Source: Roseomonas sp. CECT 9278
GTDB lineage: Bacteria > Pseudomonadota > Alphaproteobacteria > Acetobacterales > Acetobacteraceae
Direction: 5' to 3'
DNA: 38,654 nt
NCBI RefSeq assembly: GCF_918698155.1
Contig: NZ_CAKKLX010000046.1
Coordinates: 1 to 38,654, forward strand
Under the pieces are notes generated by a model. That model had not been told where the DNA came from. It saw only the letters and a list, made by a program, of their open reading frames with translations, and did no database searches. The position numbers were made by a program, and so were the translations under genes. This document shows positions 8,521 to 16,304 of this stretch, one piece after another (the stretch's first letter is position 1; the number at the start of each line of letters is the position of its first letter).

Positions 8521-9126
8521 GTGGCCGATCCGGCGGACGCGATCATAGGGCTGTACCGTCGCCATGGCCTGGCCTGGGCGGCGGATCGCGCGGCGGGGCC
8601 GTTCCCGGAGACCGGGTGGCTGGCGCGTTTCGCGGCACTGCTGCCACCGGGCGGCGATGTTCTCGACATCGGCTGCGGTTCGGGCGCGCCGATCGCCGCG
8701 GCGGTCGCCGCATCCGGCTTCGCGGTGACCGGGATCGACACCAGCGCGCCGCTGCTCGGCCTGGCGCGGGCGCGCCTGCCGGAGGCCACCTGGATCGAGG
8801 GCGACATGCGCGCCATGGCGCTTGGCCGCCATTTCGACGGCCTGGTCGCCTGGGACAGCTTCTTTCACCTGGCGCAGGACGACCAGCGGGCGATGGTGGC
8901 GCGATTCGCCGACCACGCGCGGCCCGGCACGGCGCTGATCTTCACCAGCGGCCCCGCCGCCGGCGAGGCGATCGGCTGCCTGCGCGGCGAACCGCTGTTC
9001 CATGCCAGCCTCGACCCAGAGGAATACCGGGCGCTGCTGGCCGATGCCGGTTTCGAGGTTGTCGCGCATGTCGCGCAGGACGCGACCTGCGGCGGGCGCA
9101 CCGTCTGGCTGGCCCGGCGGCGTTGA
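8521..9126 (+). CDS. SAM-dependent class I methyltransferase
   Basis: A 201-residue Rossmann-fold methyltransferase. Motif I is GGDVLDIGCGSGAPIAAAVA (about residues 41-60), followed by the acidic strand-2 end VTGIDTSAPLLGLARARLP and the strand-4 region FDGLVAWDSFFHLAQDDQ. Substrate unknown. The frame is open from ATG 8419, but that stretch is the repeat element. I prefer GTG 8521, which begins VADPADAIIGLYRRHGLAW, a natural start for this family. Two strong hairpins follow the stop. Confidence 0.85.
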   Translation: MADPADAIIGLYRRHGLAWAADRAAGPFPETGWLARFAALLPPGGDVLDIGCGSGAPIAAAVAASGFAVTGIDTSAPLLGLARARLPEATWIEGDMRAMALGRHFDGLVAWDSFFHLAQDDQRAMVARFADHARPGTALIFTSGPAAGEAIGCLRGEPLFHASLDPEEYRALLADAGFEVVAHVAQDATCGGRTVWLARRR

Positions 9127-9156
9127 CGCCGGCGGCCGGGGATGCGGCCGCCGGCG
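9127..9156. terminator. Hairpin 1 between convergent genes
   Basis: CGCCGGCGGCC (9127-9137) pairs perfectly with GGCCGCCGGCG (9146-9156), 11 bp, 8-base loop, starting right after the methyltransferase stop. No T-tract. It probably acts as a transcription stop between convergent genes. Confidence 0.55.
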
Positions 9157-9164
9157 GGAACGTG

Positions 9165-9195
9165 ACGGCCGCCGCACGTGGCGCACGGCGGCCGT
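9165..9195. terminator. Hairpin 2 between convergent genes
   Basis: ACGGCCGCCG (9165-9174) pairs perfectly with CGGCGGCCGT (9186-9195), 10 bp, 11-base loop, ending 5 bases before the stop of the minus-strand membrane protein. It may serve that gene; no T-tract is present. Confidence 0.5.
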
Positions 9196-9200
9196 GATCG

Positions 9201-10103
9201 TCAGGCGATGCGGTGGGTGACCACCGCCCGCGCCGCGCCGGCCGCACCGGCGCGGCCGCCGAGGAAGGCAGCGCCCGCACCCAGCAGCAGCGTCACGAAG
9301 GCCCAGATCGCGCCGAGCTTCGTCGCCCGCGCGGTGGCATCCGCCGCCTCGCGCGCACGCTGTTCCACCGCGGCCGCGGTGCGGCGTGCCTCGGCCTCGT
9401 AGGTGTCGATGCGCTGGCGCGCCTCGGCCTCGGTGATGCCGGCTTCCGCCGCGACCAGGGCGGCCGCGCGGGCTCGGTCCTGCTCGGCGATGGTGCCGTT
9501 CGCCACGCCACGCGCCAGCACCTCGGTCAGCGCCGCGGCGCGCTGTTCGGACGTCATGCGCGCCGGGTCCTGCGGCGCCGCCAGCGCCGCGCGAACGCGT
9601 TCCACCGCCGCGCGCGGATCGATCGTCTGCGCCGCCGCGCCGACCGCCGCCCCGGCACCCGACGCCACGGCCTGCGCGGTGCCGCCGATCGCGCTGCCGA
9701 CGGCAGTGCCCACGCCGGCAACCGCACCGCCGAGCAGCGACAGCGAGACCACCACCGTGAAGGCCCAGACGCCCAGGCCATGCAAGCCGCCGCGCCCGCG
9801 CAGGCCGGCATGCGCCAGGCGCCCCGCCACGAAGGCGCCGGCGCCCACCGCGACGACCTGCGCGACCGTGATCCACGCCCCGCCGGCCGTCGCGAAGGAG
9901 GTGGCGTCCGGCGTGTCGCGCGCCACCGCATCGACCGTGCCCGCGCCGATGGCGACGCCGAGCGCCGTCAGCGCCGCGCCGGCCGCCAGGGCCACCGCGG
10001 TGCCGATCACGACGGCGCCGAGCGCCTGCCCACGGCGGCCTTCGACCGGAACCACGCCGTCGGAGACGACGCGGCCGGCATCACTGGCGTAGGTCGCGCT
10101 CAC
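9201..10103 (-). CDS. Membrane protein with central Ala-rich helical domain
   Basis: A 300-residue protein. Two or more hydrophobic segments lie in the first half (ALGAVVIGTAVALAAGAALT; VWAFTVVVSLSLLGGAVAG), with another near the end (LGAIWAFVTLLLGAGAAFLG). Between them is a charged Ala-rich helical stretch (about residues 160-265) likely to face an aqueous side. Resembles membrane proteins sometimes annotated as PhnA-like; that name is tentative and no activity is implied. The GTG start (10101-10103) overlaps the csbD stop as GTGA, so it is translationally coupled to csbD. A stress or envelope role is only suggested by that neighbour. Confidence 0.75.
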   Translation of the reverse strand: MSATYASDAGRVVSDGVVPVEGRRGQALGAVVIGTAVALAAGAALTALGVAIGAGTVDAVARDTPDATSFATAGGAWITVAQVVAVGAGAFVAGRLAHAGLRGRGGLHGLGVWAFTVVVSLSLLGGAVAGVGTAVGSAIGGTAQAVASGAGAAVGAAAQTIDPRAAVERVRAALAAPQDPARMTSEQRAAALTEVLARGVANGTIAEQDRARAAALVAAEAGITEAEARQRIDTYEAEARRTAAAVEQRAREAADATARATKLGAIWAFVTLLLGAGAAFLGGRAGAAGAARAVVTHRIA

Positions 10104-10288
10104 TTCTCGCGCACCACGTCGCGCACCGCATCCTTGGCGCCGCCGACGGCGTTCTGGATCTTGCCCTCGGCCTTGTCGGCCTTGCCCTCGGCCTGCAGCT
10201 TGGCATCGCCGGTGACCTTGCCGGCCGCTTCCTTGACGGCGCCCTTCACCTGCTTCGCGACACCCGCGATACGGTCCTTGTCCACCAT
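10100..10288 (-). CDS. CsbD family stress-response protein
   Basis: A 62-residue hydrophilic protein with the CsbD-like pattern: KDRIAGVAKQVKGAVKEAAG, KVTGDAKLQAEGKADKAEGK and IQNAVGGAKDAVRDVVREK. CsbD proteins are small, abundant, general-stress-induced proteins of unknown biochemical role. ATG 10286-10288 is preceded by GGAAGGGACGACGAAC. The longer frame to 11068 is antisense to GST genes and is not used. It heads a two-gene minus-strand operon, possibly preceded by a tiny membrane ORF. Confidence 0.85.
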   Translation of the reverse strand: MVDKDRIAGVAKQVKGAVKEAAGKVTGDAKLQAEGKADKAEGKIQNAVGGAKDAVRDVVREK

Positions 10289-10317
10289 GTTCGTCGTCCC
10301 TTCCATCGAGGCGCCCG

Positions 10318-10464
10318 TCATGGGCGCAACCAGGGCGTGAACGTGGCCGCGGCGAATTGGTTGCGGCCCGCGGCGATCGCGCCCCCGACAGCGATGGCCC
10401 ATGCCGGGCCTGCAGCGGGTCCGGCGCCAGGCGCGGTGAACCGCTGGCGGTCGCCGCTTGCCAT
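10318..10464 (-). CDS. Possible small single-pass membrane protein
   Basis: A 48-codon frame upstream of csbD on the same strand, starting MASGDRQRFTAPGAG. It has one hydrophobic segment (AAGPAWAIAVGGAIAAG) and ends FTPWLRP. A GGCGGCGGGA precedes the ATG. GC at third positions is lower than in flanking genes, and the region could equally be the csbD leader between the divergent genes. Listed as a candidate only. Confidence 0.25.
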   Translation of the reverse strand: MASGDRQRFTAPGAGPAAGPAWAIAVGGAIAAGRNQFAAATFTPWLRP

Positions 10465-10513
10465 TCCCGCCGCCGCGCACGATCCTCCGCCGCCCTGTTC
10501 GGAAGGACGTCCC

Positions 10514-11131
10514 ATGAAGCTGTTCTATGCGCCCGGCGCCTGCTCGGTCGGCATCCATGTCCTGCTCGAGGAAGTCGGCGCGCCGTATGAGGCGGTGCGC
10601 GTCAACCTGCGCGAGGGCGAGCAGTTCAAGCCCGAATTCACCGGCGTGAACCCGAAGCAGAAGGTGCCGACGCTGGAACGCGGCGACGGCTCCGTCCTGA
10701 CCGAATACCCCGCCATCGCCTTCTGGATCGCCTCGCGCTTTCCCACGGCCGGGCTGATGCCGATGGGCCTGGAGGCGCAGGCGCGCGCGCTGGAATGCAC
10801 CGACTACTGCGTGGCCACCATGCACATGCAGGGCTTCTCGCGCATGTTCCGCCCGGCCAACTTCGCGCCCACCGAATCCGACCACGAGGCGGTGAAGGCC
10901 CGCGGTGCCGAGATCTTCAGCAAGGGCCTGGCGCTGATGGACAAGGCGCTGGAGGGCCAGGACTGGCTGGTCGGGTCGTATTCCTTCGCCGATTCCGCGC
11001 TGTTCTATGTCTCGTTCTGGTGGAATGCGCGGCTGCAGAAGGACCTGCCGGCGAATGTCGCGGGCCACTACGACCGCATGAAGGCGCGCGGCGCCGTGCA
11101 GCGGGTGATGGCGGCCGAAGGCCTGGCGTGA
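10514..11131 (+). CDS. Glutathione S-transferase family protein 1
   Basis: 205 residues. The N-terminal thioredoxin-like domain starts MKLFYAPGACSVGIHVLLEE with Cys10 at the position of the beta-class GST catalytic Cys. NPKQKVPTLE carries the cis-Pro, and LTEYPAIAFWIASRF is the glutathione-binding Glu region. An all-helical C-terminal domain ends FADSALFYVSFWWNAR. ATG 10514 follows GGAAGGACGTCCC. It heads a five-gene operon with 1-4-base overlaps. Closely resembles the next gene, so the two look like tandem duplicates. Substrate unknown. Confidence 0.9.
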   Translation: MKLFYAPGACSVGIHVLLEEVGAPYEAVRVNLREGEQFKPEFTGVNPKQKVPTLERGDGSVLTEYPAIAFWIASRFPTAGLMPMGLEAQARALECTDYCVATMHMQGFSRMFRPANFAPTESDHEAVKARGAEIFSKGLALMDKALEGQDWLVGSYSFADSALFYVSFWWNARLQKDLPANVAGHYDRMKARGAVQRVMAAEGLA

Positions 11132-11754
11132 TGCGCTTCTTCTACGCGCCGAACGCCTGTTCCATCGGCATCCACGTGATCCTGGAGGAGATCGGCCGGC
11201 CCTACGAACCCGCGCCGGTCGACTTCAAGAACAACGCGCAATACGAACCGGCCTATGTCGCCATCAACCCGAAGTCCAAGGTGCCCGCGCTGCTGCGCGA
11301 CGATGGCACGCTGCTGACCGAATACCCCGTGATCGCGATGTGGCTGGCGCGCAGCAACCCGCAGGCCGGGCTGGTGCCGCCCGACCTGGAGGGCGAGACG
11401 CGCTGCGCCGAGTTCCTCGACTACATCTGCGGCACGGTGCACCCGCAGGGCTTCACGCGGCAGTCGCGCCCGAACCGCTTCGCACTGCGCGCGGAGGACG
11501 AACCGGCCATCGTCGCGCAGGGCCGCGAGCTGGCGGTGAAGTACCTGGGCGTGATCGAGGCCGGCTGGCGCGGCGACACCTGGGTGCTGCCCGGCGGCTA
11601 TTCCATCGCCGACAGCGCGCTGTTCTTCATCGAGCACTGGGCGGCGCGGCGCTTCAACATCCCGTTGCCGCCGCGGCTGGACGCGCATTTCAAGGCGATG
11701 CTGGCGCGCCCGGCCGTGCGCCGCACACTGGAGCTCGAAGGCCTGCCGGCGTGA
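11131..11754 (+). CDS. Glutathione S-transferase family protein 2
   Basis: 207 residues, a paralogue of the preceding GST. The N-terminus is MRFFYAPNACSIGIHVILEE with Cys10; then NPKSKVPALLRDDGTLLTEY and a C-terminal domain with GGYSIADSALFFIEHW. The ATG shares one base with the previous stop (TGATG), implying translational coupling. Probably conjugates or reduces an electrophile with glutathione, or has lost transferase activity; cannot be decided from sequence. Confidence 0.9.
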   Translation: MRFFYAPNACSIGIHVILEEIGRPYEPAPVDFKNNAQYEPAYVAINPKSKVPALLRDDGTLLTEYPVIAMWLARSNPQAGLVPPDLEGETRCAEFLDYICGTVHPQGFTRQSRPNRFALRAEDEPAIVAQGRELAVKYLGVIEAGWRGDTWVLPGGYSIADSALFFIEHWAARRFNIPLPPRLDAHFKAMLARPAVRRTLELEGLPA

Positions 11755-12140
11755 TGTTCGACATCATCGGCCATCCCGAACCCGGCGAGAAACGCCCCTT
11801 CTCCCGCGCCACGCGCGCCGGCGGGCTGGTGTTCGTCTCGGGCCATTCGGCGCCGCACGACCCGGCGCGCGGCATCCATCGCGGCGCGACCGCAGCGGAC
11901 CAGACGCGGCAGGCGCTGGCCATGGTGGACAGCATCCTGCGCGAGGCCGGCAGCAGCCTCGACCGCGCCGTGCAGCTGACCATGCTCATCACCGACCCGG
12001 CCGACTACGCCGAATGCAACGCGGAATACGTGAAGCACTTCCCCGGCGGCCTGCCGGCGCGCCACACCGCACGCTTCGGCGTGCCGACCGAGGCGAAGGT
12101 CGCCTTCGCGGCCATCGCCCTGGCGGGAGAGAACGCATGA
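11754..12140 (+). CDS. RidA (YjgF) family protein
   Basis: 128 residues. RidA proteins hydrolyse reactive enamines/imines such as 2-aminoacrylate. Visible: TRAGGLVFVSGHSAPHDP, AADQTRQALAMVDSILREAG, LTMLITDPADYAECNAEYV and LPARHTARFGVP. Arg103 probably matches the substrate-carboxylate Arg of RidA. In the terminal strand the usual Glu (VEIEAIA in canonical RidA) is replaced: here VAFAAIAL. It may therefore belong to a Rid subfamily with another activity. Start overlaps the previous stop (TGATG). Confidence 0.88.
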   Translation: MFDIIGHPEPGEKRPFSRATRAGGLVFVSGHSAPHDPARGIHRGATAADQTRQALAMVDSILREAGSSLDRAVQLTMLITDPADYAECNAEYVKHFPGGLPARHTARFGVPTEAKVAFAAIALAGENA

Positions 12141-12784
12141 CGAAGCCGATCCTGTGGACCTCGACGCGCACCAGCGGGTCCATCGTTCACCAGATGGCGG
12201 CGGTCTCGGGCCTCGACATCGATGTGCGCTTCATCAGCCTGCGCAACGGCGAGCACAAGACGCCGGACTACCTGGCGATCAACCCGAAGGGCGAGGTCGC
12301 CGCACTGCAGCTTCCGGATGCCGGCACGGCCATCACCGAGATCCCGGCCATGGCGCTGTGGCTGGCCGAAGCCGCGCCCGACTCCGGCCTGCTGCCGCGC
12401 GATGCGGTCGGCCGGGCGAAGGGGATGGAATGGCTCTGCTGGTGCCATTTCCGCATGGCGAATGTCTTCTTCATCACCTTCCAGGCCGGGATGCTGGCCG
12501 GCGGGGACGAGGCCATGGCGGCCGCGCTGCGCGCCACCAGCAAGGCCCGCGCGCGCGCGGTGCTGGAATTCGCCGACGCCGCGCTGGGGCACATGCCGAA
12601 CGGCACGCTGCTGGGCACGCCGGGCATCACGGCGCCCGACATCTTCCTGGCCGCGCTGACCAACTTCGCGACCTTCCTGGACTTCGCCACCGACGACCTG
12701 GTGCATCTGTCGGCGCTGGCGGCGAAGGTCGCTGCGCATCCCGCCGTCGCCGCCGCCATGGCCCGCGAACAGGAGGTCGGATGA
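12137..12784 (+). CDS. Glutathione S-transferase family protein 3
   Basis: 215 residues, more divergent than the other two. The N-terminus MTKPILWTSTRTSGSIVHQM lacks a Cys, so Ser/Thr in TSTRTSGS would have to serve as the active-site residue. NPKGEVAALQLPDAG and ITEIPAMALWLAE are the GST fold signatures. A helical C-domain (LGTPGITAPDIFLAALTNF) follows. ATG overlaps the RidA stop (ATGA). Non-duplicate origin relative to GST 1 and 2 is likely. Confidence 0.85.
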   Translation: MTKPILWTSTRTSGSIVHQMAAVSGLDIDVRFISLRNGEHKTPDYLAINPKGEVAALQLPDAGTAITEIPAMALWLAEAAPDSGLLPRDAVGRAKGMEWLCWCHFRMANVFFITFQAGMLAGGDEAMAAALRATSKARARAVLEFADAALGHMPNGTLLGTPGITAPDIFLAALTNFATFLDFATDDLVHLSALAAKVAAHPAVAAAMAREQEVG

Positions 12785-13362
12785 CCCCGACGCTGAACCC
12801 CACCGCCTTCTGGTTCCTGCGCCACGGCGAGACCGACTGGAACGCCGAGGGCCGCAGCCAGGGCCATACCGACATCCCGCTGAACGCGGTGGGCGTGGCG
12901 CAGGCGCGCCGCGCCGCGCTGGCGCTGGTGGACCGCGGCATCGCCACCATCGTCGCCTCGCCGCTGTCGCGCGCGCTGCGCACGGCGGAGATCGCGGGCG
13001 AGGCGCTGAACCTGCCGGTCGCGACCGATCCCGGCCTGATGGAAGTCGGCTTCGGCGTCGAGGAAGGGCAGCCCATGGGCGACTGGTACGACGACTGGAT
13101 CGCCGGCACCTTCACGCCGGTCGGTGCCGAGACCTTCCAGGCGCTGCACGACCGCGCGGTGGAGGCCATCAACCGCGCCACCGCCCGCCCCGGCCCGGTG
13201 CTGGTGGTGGCGCATGGGGCGCTGTTCCGCGCGCTGCGCCTGGCGCTGGGCCACGAGCCGAATGTCCGCACGCCGAACGCGCTGCCGACCTGGTGCGCCC
13301 CGCCCGCCGCGGGGCGGGTCTGGGAGATCACGCCGGCGGCGCTGCCCCACCTGCCGGCGTAG
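12781..13362 (+). CDS. Histidine phosphatase (phosphoglycerate-mutase-like) family protein
   Basis: 193 residues. The catalytic signature is FLRHGETDWNAEGRSQGHTD, with His15 as phospho-acceptor. SPLSRALRTAEI supplies the second Arg, and VVAHGALFRAL the second catalytic His (His145). LMEVGFGVEEG carries the acidic residue region. Probably a small-molecule or sugar phosphatase; the substrate is not evident. Last gene of the GST/RidA operon (ATGA overlap with GST 3). Its last 35 bases overlap, antisense, the 3' end of the DUF2339 gene. Confidence 0.9.
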   Translation: MTPTLNPTAFWFLRHGETDWNAEGRSQGHTDIPLNAVGVAQARRAALALVDRGIATIVASPLSRALRTAEIAGEALNLPVATDPGLMEVGFGVEEGQPMGDWYDDWIAGTFTPVGAETFQALHDRAVEAINRATARPGPVLVVAHGALFRALRLALGHEPNVRTPNALPTWCAPPAAGRVWEITPAALPHLPA

Positions 13363-16138
13363 CGGGCGGCGCCACGCCGCCCCCGGGCGCGGTCACGACG
13401 AAGCGCCGATAGATCGCCCCCAGCGCGATCAGCGCCAGCCCCAGCCCCAGGAACGACAGCACGCGCCACAACCCGACCAGCGCGCCCATGTCGAACAGGA
13501 AGACCTTGAAGGTGGTCAGCGCGATCACGCCCAGCGCCGCCAGCCGGATCTCCTTGCGGCCGCTGCGGATGCCGATCGCCAGCAGCAGCGCGCCCAGCAG
13601 CAGCCAGGCGCCGGAATAGGCGTACATCTCCGCATCCTCGATGCGGGCCCAGCCGATATCGGTGGGGTGGAAGGCGCGGCGCACCTCCAGCGTCACCCAG
13701 GCGAAGCCGGCCACGAGCGCATAAAGCGACAGCAACTGCGCGAGGCCCGGCGGCTGGCGCGCCTCCGGCGCCCGCGCGACGGCCAGCGCGACCAGCAGCG
13801 CCGGCAGCGCATAGGCCGGCAGCAGCGCGTTCAGCAGCAGCGGCCCGGCAATGGGCTCGGCCACGGTCCAGGGATTGTTCGCCAGCAGCACCGCGCCCAG
13901 CACCAGCCCGGCGCAACCTGCGGCGCGCGCCGCCCACAACATGGCCGTGCGCCCGCCGCGCCGGTGCACCAGCAGCGCGATCCAGGCGCAGGCGAACAGC
14001 GCGGTGGACTGCAGCGCGGCCTCGGTGAAGCCCCAGCGCTCGGCGCCGATCACGCCGCCCTGCAGCCAGTGGCGGATCTCCAGCAGCACCAGCAGCGTCG
14101 CGAACAGCGCCGCGCCGCCTTCCAGCAGCCGCACCACCCGCCCGTCGCGCTGCGCCAGGAAGATGCGCGCCGCCCACCAGAAGCAGGCGGCCGGCACGCC
14201 ATAGGCCAACAGCAGCCCGTTCAGCACCGGCGCGCCGCCCCAGTCGTAGCCGAGCGCGAAGCGGTTCAGCACCAGGCGCACCAGCACCACCGCCGCCACC
14301 GCCGCCGCCACGCGCCGCAGCGGTTCCAGGCCGAGCCGCCGCGCGATCATCGCCAGCGGCGGCAGGAAGACCGCGACCGCCAGCGTCAGCCATTGGTCGC
14401 GCAGCACCATCGCCACGCCCAGCGCCAGCGCCGCCGTGGCGCCGGCCGCATGGGCACCGCCGCGCCCGGCATCGCCGGCGCGCAGCCCGCGCGCCGCAGC
14501 GCCGACATGCACCGCCGCCAAAGCGCAGGCGGCCAGCGCCCAGGACGGGTCGGTGGCCAGGCCGCGCACCCGCGCATAGGCGACCAGCAGCGTCAGCACC
14601 GGCACGCTCGCCGCCAGGCCGGCCCAGGCCATACTTCCGCGCGCCTCCCGCGCGACGCCCCCGCGCGCCTCCCGCGCGACGCCCCCGCGCGCTTCCAGCG
14701 CCAGCCCGGCCAGCAGGTGCAGCAGCGCGAAGGCGGCGCAGACCGCGAGGAACCGCGTCAACGCCTCGGGCAGCCAGGCGCCGGGGATGATGTGCTGGAC
14801 AGCCCCCTCGATGGTCACGGACTCGGCGGTCGGCACCCAGGCCGGCACCGCCCAGGCAAGCAGCGCCAGCAGGCCGAGGCCCGCCGCCAGCCCCGGCAGG
14901 CGGTGCAGCCGCGCGTCGCGCAGCGCCGCCAGGATGGCGACCGGCGCCAGCAGCAGGATGCCCAGCACCGGCGCCAGGTCCGGCTTGGCGGCCACCAGCG
15001 GCAGCAGGGCAACGCCCGGCACCAGCGGCGGGACATGCGCCAGCCGCCGGCCGAGCGTCGTGCCGAGCGCCTCCCGCGGCAGCAGGAACACGAAGGACGC
15101 GGCGGCAAGCACCACGAAGACCGCGAGCGCCCAGCGATCCAGCCCGGTCGCGACCACCGACCCGACCAGCACCCAGGCCGTGCCGGCCGCCATCGCGCAC
15201 CAGCCCAGCCAGCCCCAGGCGGTGGCGCGCACCACCAGCATGGCCGCGACCGTGACCACCAGCAGATAGGCGAACAACCCCGGGATGGACGGGTCCTGCG
15301 TCTCGACCAGCGCCGGCGAGACGAAGGCCCCGGCCAGCCCGACCACCGCCACCAGCGGGCCGCGGCGCAACGACAGCACCAGGCCGAATACGCCCGCCGC
15401 CGCCATCGCCGCGAAGCCGACCAGCGGCGGCAGCAACCCGTACATGGCGGTGGCGGCGAAGGCGGCGCCAAACAACGCCGCGACCCCGCCCGCGGCCAGC
15501 GCGGCGGGGGCGAGGTCGGGCAGGTTCCCGGGCCCGGCCGCCGGCCGGCGCGCCAGCCATTCGCCACCGCCGATCAGCGCGACGCCAAGCAGCGCGGCCG
15601 CGGCGCTGCGCAGTTCCGGGCCGAGCCAGCCTTCCTCGACCGCGAAGCGGATCAGGAAGACGGCGGCCAGCATCAGGGCGCCGGCGCCGAGCCACACGCC
15701 CCAGCGCTGGGTGATCAGTTCCTCAAGGCTCTGGCGCGGCCGGTCGTCGCGGGCGCCGGACCACGGTGGCGCGGGGTCGCCCGGCGCGGCGGGCGGGTCC
15801 TCGGATGCGACGGGCGGCGGCGGCGCGCTGCCGGCCCAGGGCGGCGGGGTGTAGCCGGGGTCGGCTGCATAGGGGGCCGCGGGCAGGCCGTTGGGCTGCA
15901 GCGGCATCCCCGCCGTCGTGGCGTCCGGCTCGGCAGTCGCGGGGGCGGCGTCGGGCGGGCGGAAGCCGGCCGCGACCAGCGCGCCGGCCATGCCGCCGAC
16001 CTCGGTGCGCAGGGCCGCGACCTCGTCGCGCAGGGCGCGGGCCTCCCGCCGCGCGGCACCGGCGCGGGCGAAGCCGGCGACGCCGAAGATCCATCCGCCG
16101 AAGAACAGCACTGCCAGGAGGATCAGGAGGCCTTCCAT
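13328..16138 (-). CDS. DUF2339 large polytopic membrane protein
   Basis: 936 residues. The N-terminal membrane segment LLILLAVLFFGGWIFGVAGF is followed by an Arg/Glu coiled-coil stretch (~residues 25-55) and a long Pro/Ala-rich linker. Then comes the DUF2339 hallmark LEELITQRWGVWLGAGALML followed by about 25 further hydrophobic segments. Function unknown; the family is restricted to bacterial inner membranes. ATG 16136-16138 is chosen because it starts with the membrane helix; the frame extends to 16207 but encodes a basic, non-hydrophobic tail. A 24-bp tandem repeat sits in one loop. The stop lies inside the convergent phosphatase gene. Confidence 0.88.
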   Translation of the reverse strand: MEGLLILLAVLFFGGWIFGVAGFARAGAARREARALRDEVAALRTEVGGMAGALVAAGFRPPDAAPATAEPDATTAGMPLQPNGLPAAPYAADPGYTPPPWAGSAPPPPVASEDPPAAPGDPAPPWSGARDDRPRQSLEELITQRWGVWLGAGALMLAAVFLIRFAVEEGWLGPELRSAAAALLGVALIGGGEWLARRPAAGPGNLPDLAPAALAAGGVAALFGAAFAATAMYGLLPPLVGFAAMAAAGVFGLVLSLRRGPLVAVVGLAGAFVSPALVETQDPSIPGLFAYLLVVTVAAMLVVRATAWGWLGWCAMAAGTAWVLVGSVVATGLDRWALAVFVVLAAASFVFLLPREALGTTLGRRLAHVPPLVPGVALLPLVAAKPDLAPVLGILLLAPVAILAALRDARLHRLPGLAAGLGLLALLAWAVPAWVPTAESVTIEGAVQHIIPGAWLPEALTRFLAVCAAFALLHLLAGLALEARGGVAREARGGVAREARGSMAWAGLAASVPVLTLLVAYARVRGLATDPSWALAACALAAVHVGAAARGLRAGDAGRGGAHAAGATAALALGVAMVLRDQWLTLAVAVFLPPLAMIARRLGLEPLRRVAAAVAAVVLVRLVLNRFALGYDWGGAPVLNGLLLAYGVPAACFWWAARIFLAQRDGRVVRLLEGGAALFATLLVLLEIRHWLQGGVIGAERWGFTEAALQSTALFACAWIALLVHRRGGRTAMLWAARAAGCAGLVLGAVLLANNPWTVAEPIAGPLLLNALLPAYALPALLVALAVARAPEARQPPGLAQLLSLYALVAGFAWVTLEVRRAFHPTDIGWARIEDAEMYAYSGAWLLLGALLLAIGIRSGRKEIRLAALGVIALTTFKVFLFDMGALVGLWRVLSFLGLGLALIALGAIYRRFVVTAPGGGVAPPATPAGGAAPPA
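14639..14696 (-). repeat. 24-bp in-frame tandem repeat
   Basis: Two identical 24-bp units (14639-14662 and 14663-14686) plus ten bases of a third, with one change. They encode the octad EARGGVAR twice and EARGSMAW once in the DUF2339 protein. The length keeps the frame, so unit number could vary without truncation. Confidence 0.85.
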
Positions 16139-16304
16139 GGGCGAACGCTCGGCCCGCCCGGCGCGTCGCGTCAAGGCCGCCGCGCTTGCGCCGCTGGAGC
16201 GCTTCACCTAGAACCCGGGCGCGCCGGCACCCCTGGAGGCCGGCGCTTGTCGTTCGGCCATGTCCGATCGGCGACAGCATTCACCTGAATTAGGAGCAAC
16301 GACC

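Noticed and set aside
7381..9876. 831-codon minus-strand frame over prs and the methyltransferase
   Set aside because: Shadow of two recognisable plus-strand genes; translation is Arg/His-rich with no domain.
10401..10464. EcfG-type promoter upstream of csbD (GGAAT ... CGGTT)
   Set aside because: Spacer of 19 and imperfect boxes; no better than chance in this sequence.
12627..16288. Long open frames of ~1000 codons on both strands opposite or out of frame with the DUF2339 and GST genes
   Set aside because: Arg/Ala/Gly-rich, low-complexity translations typical of antisense frames in very GC-rich DNA; real genes with clear motifs occupy the other frame.
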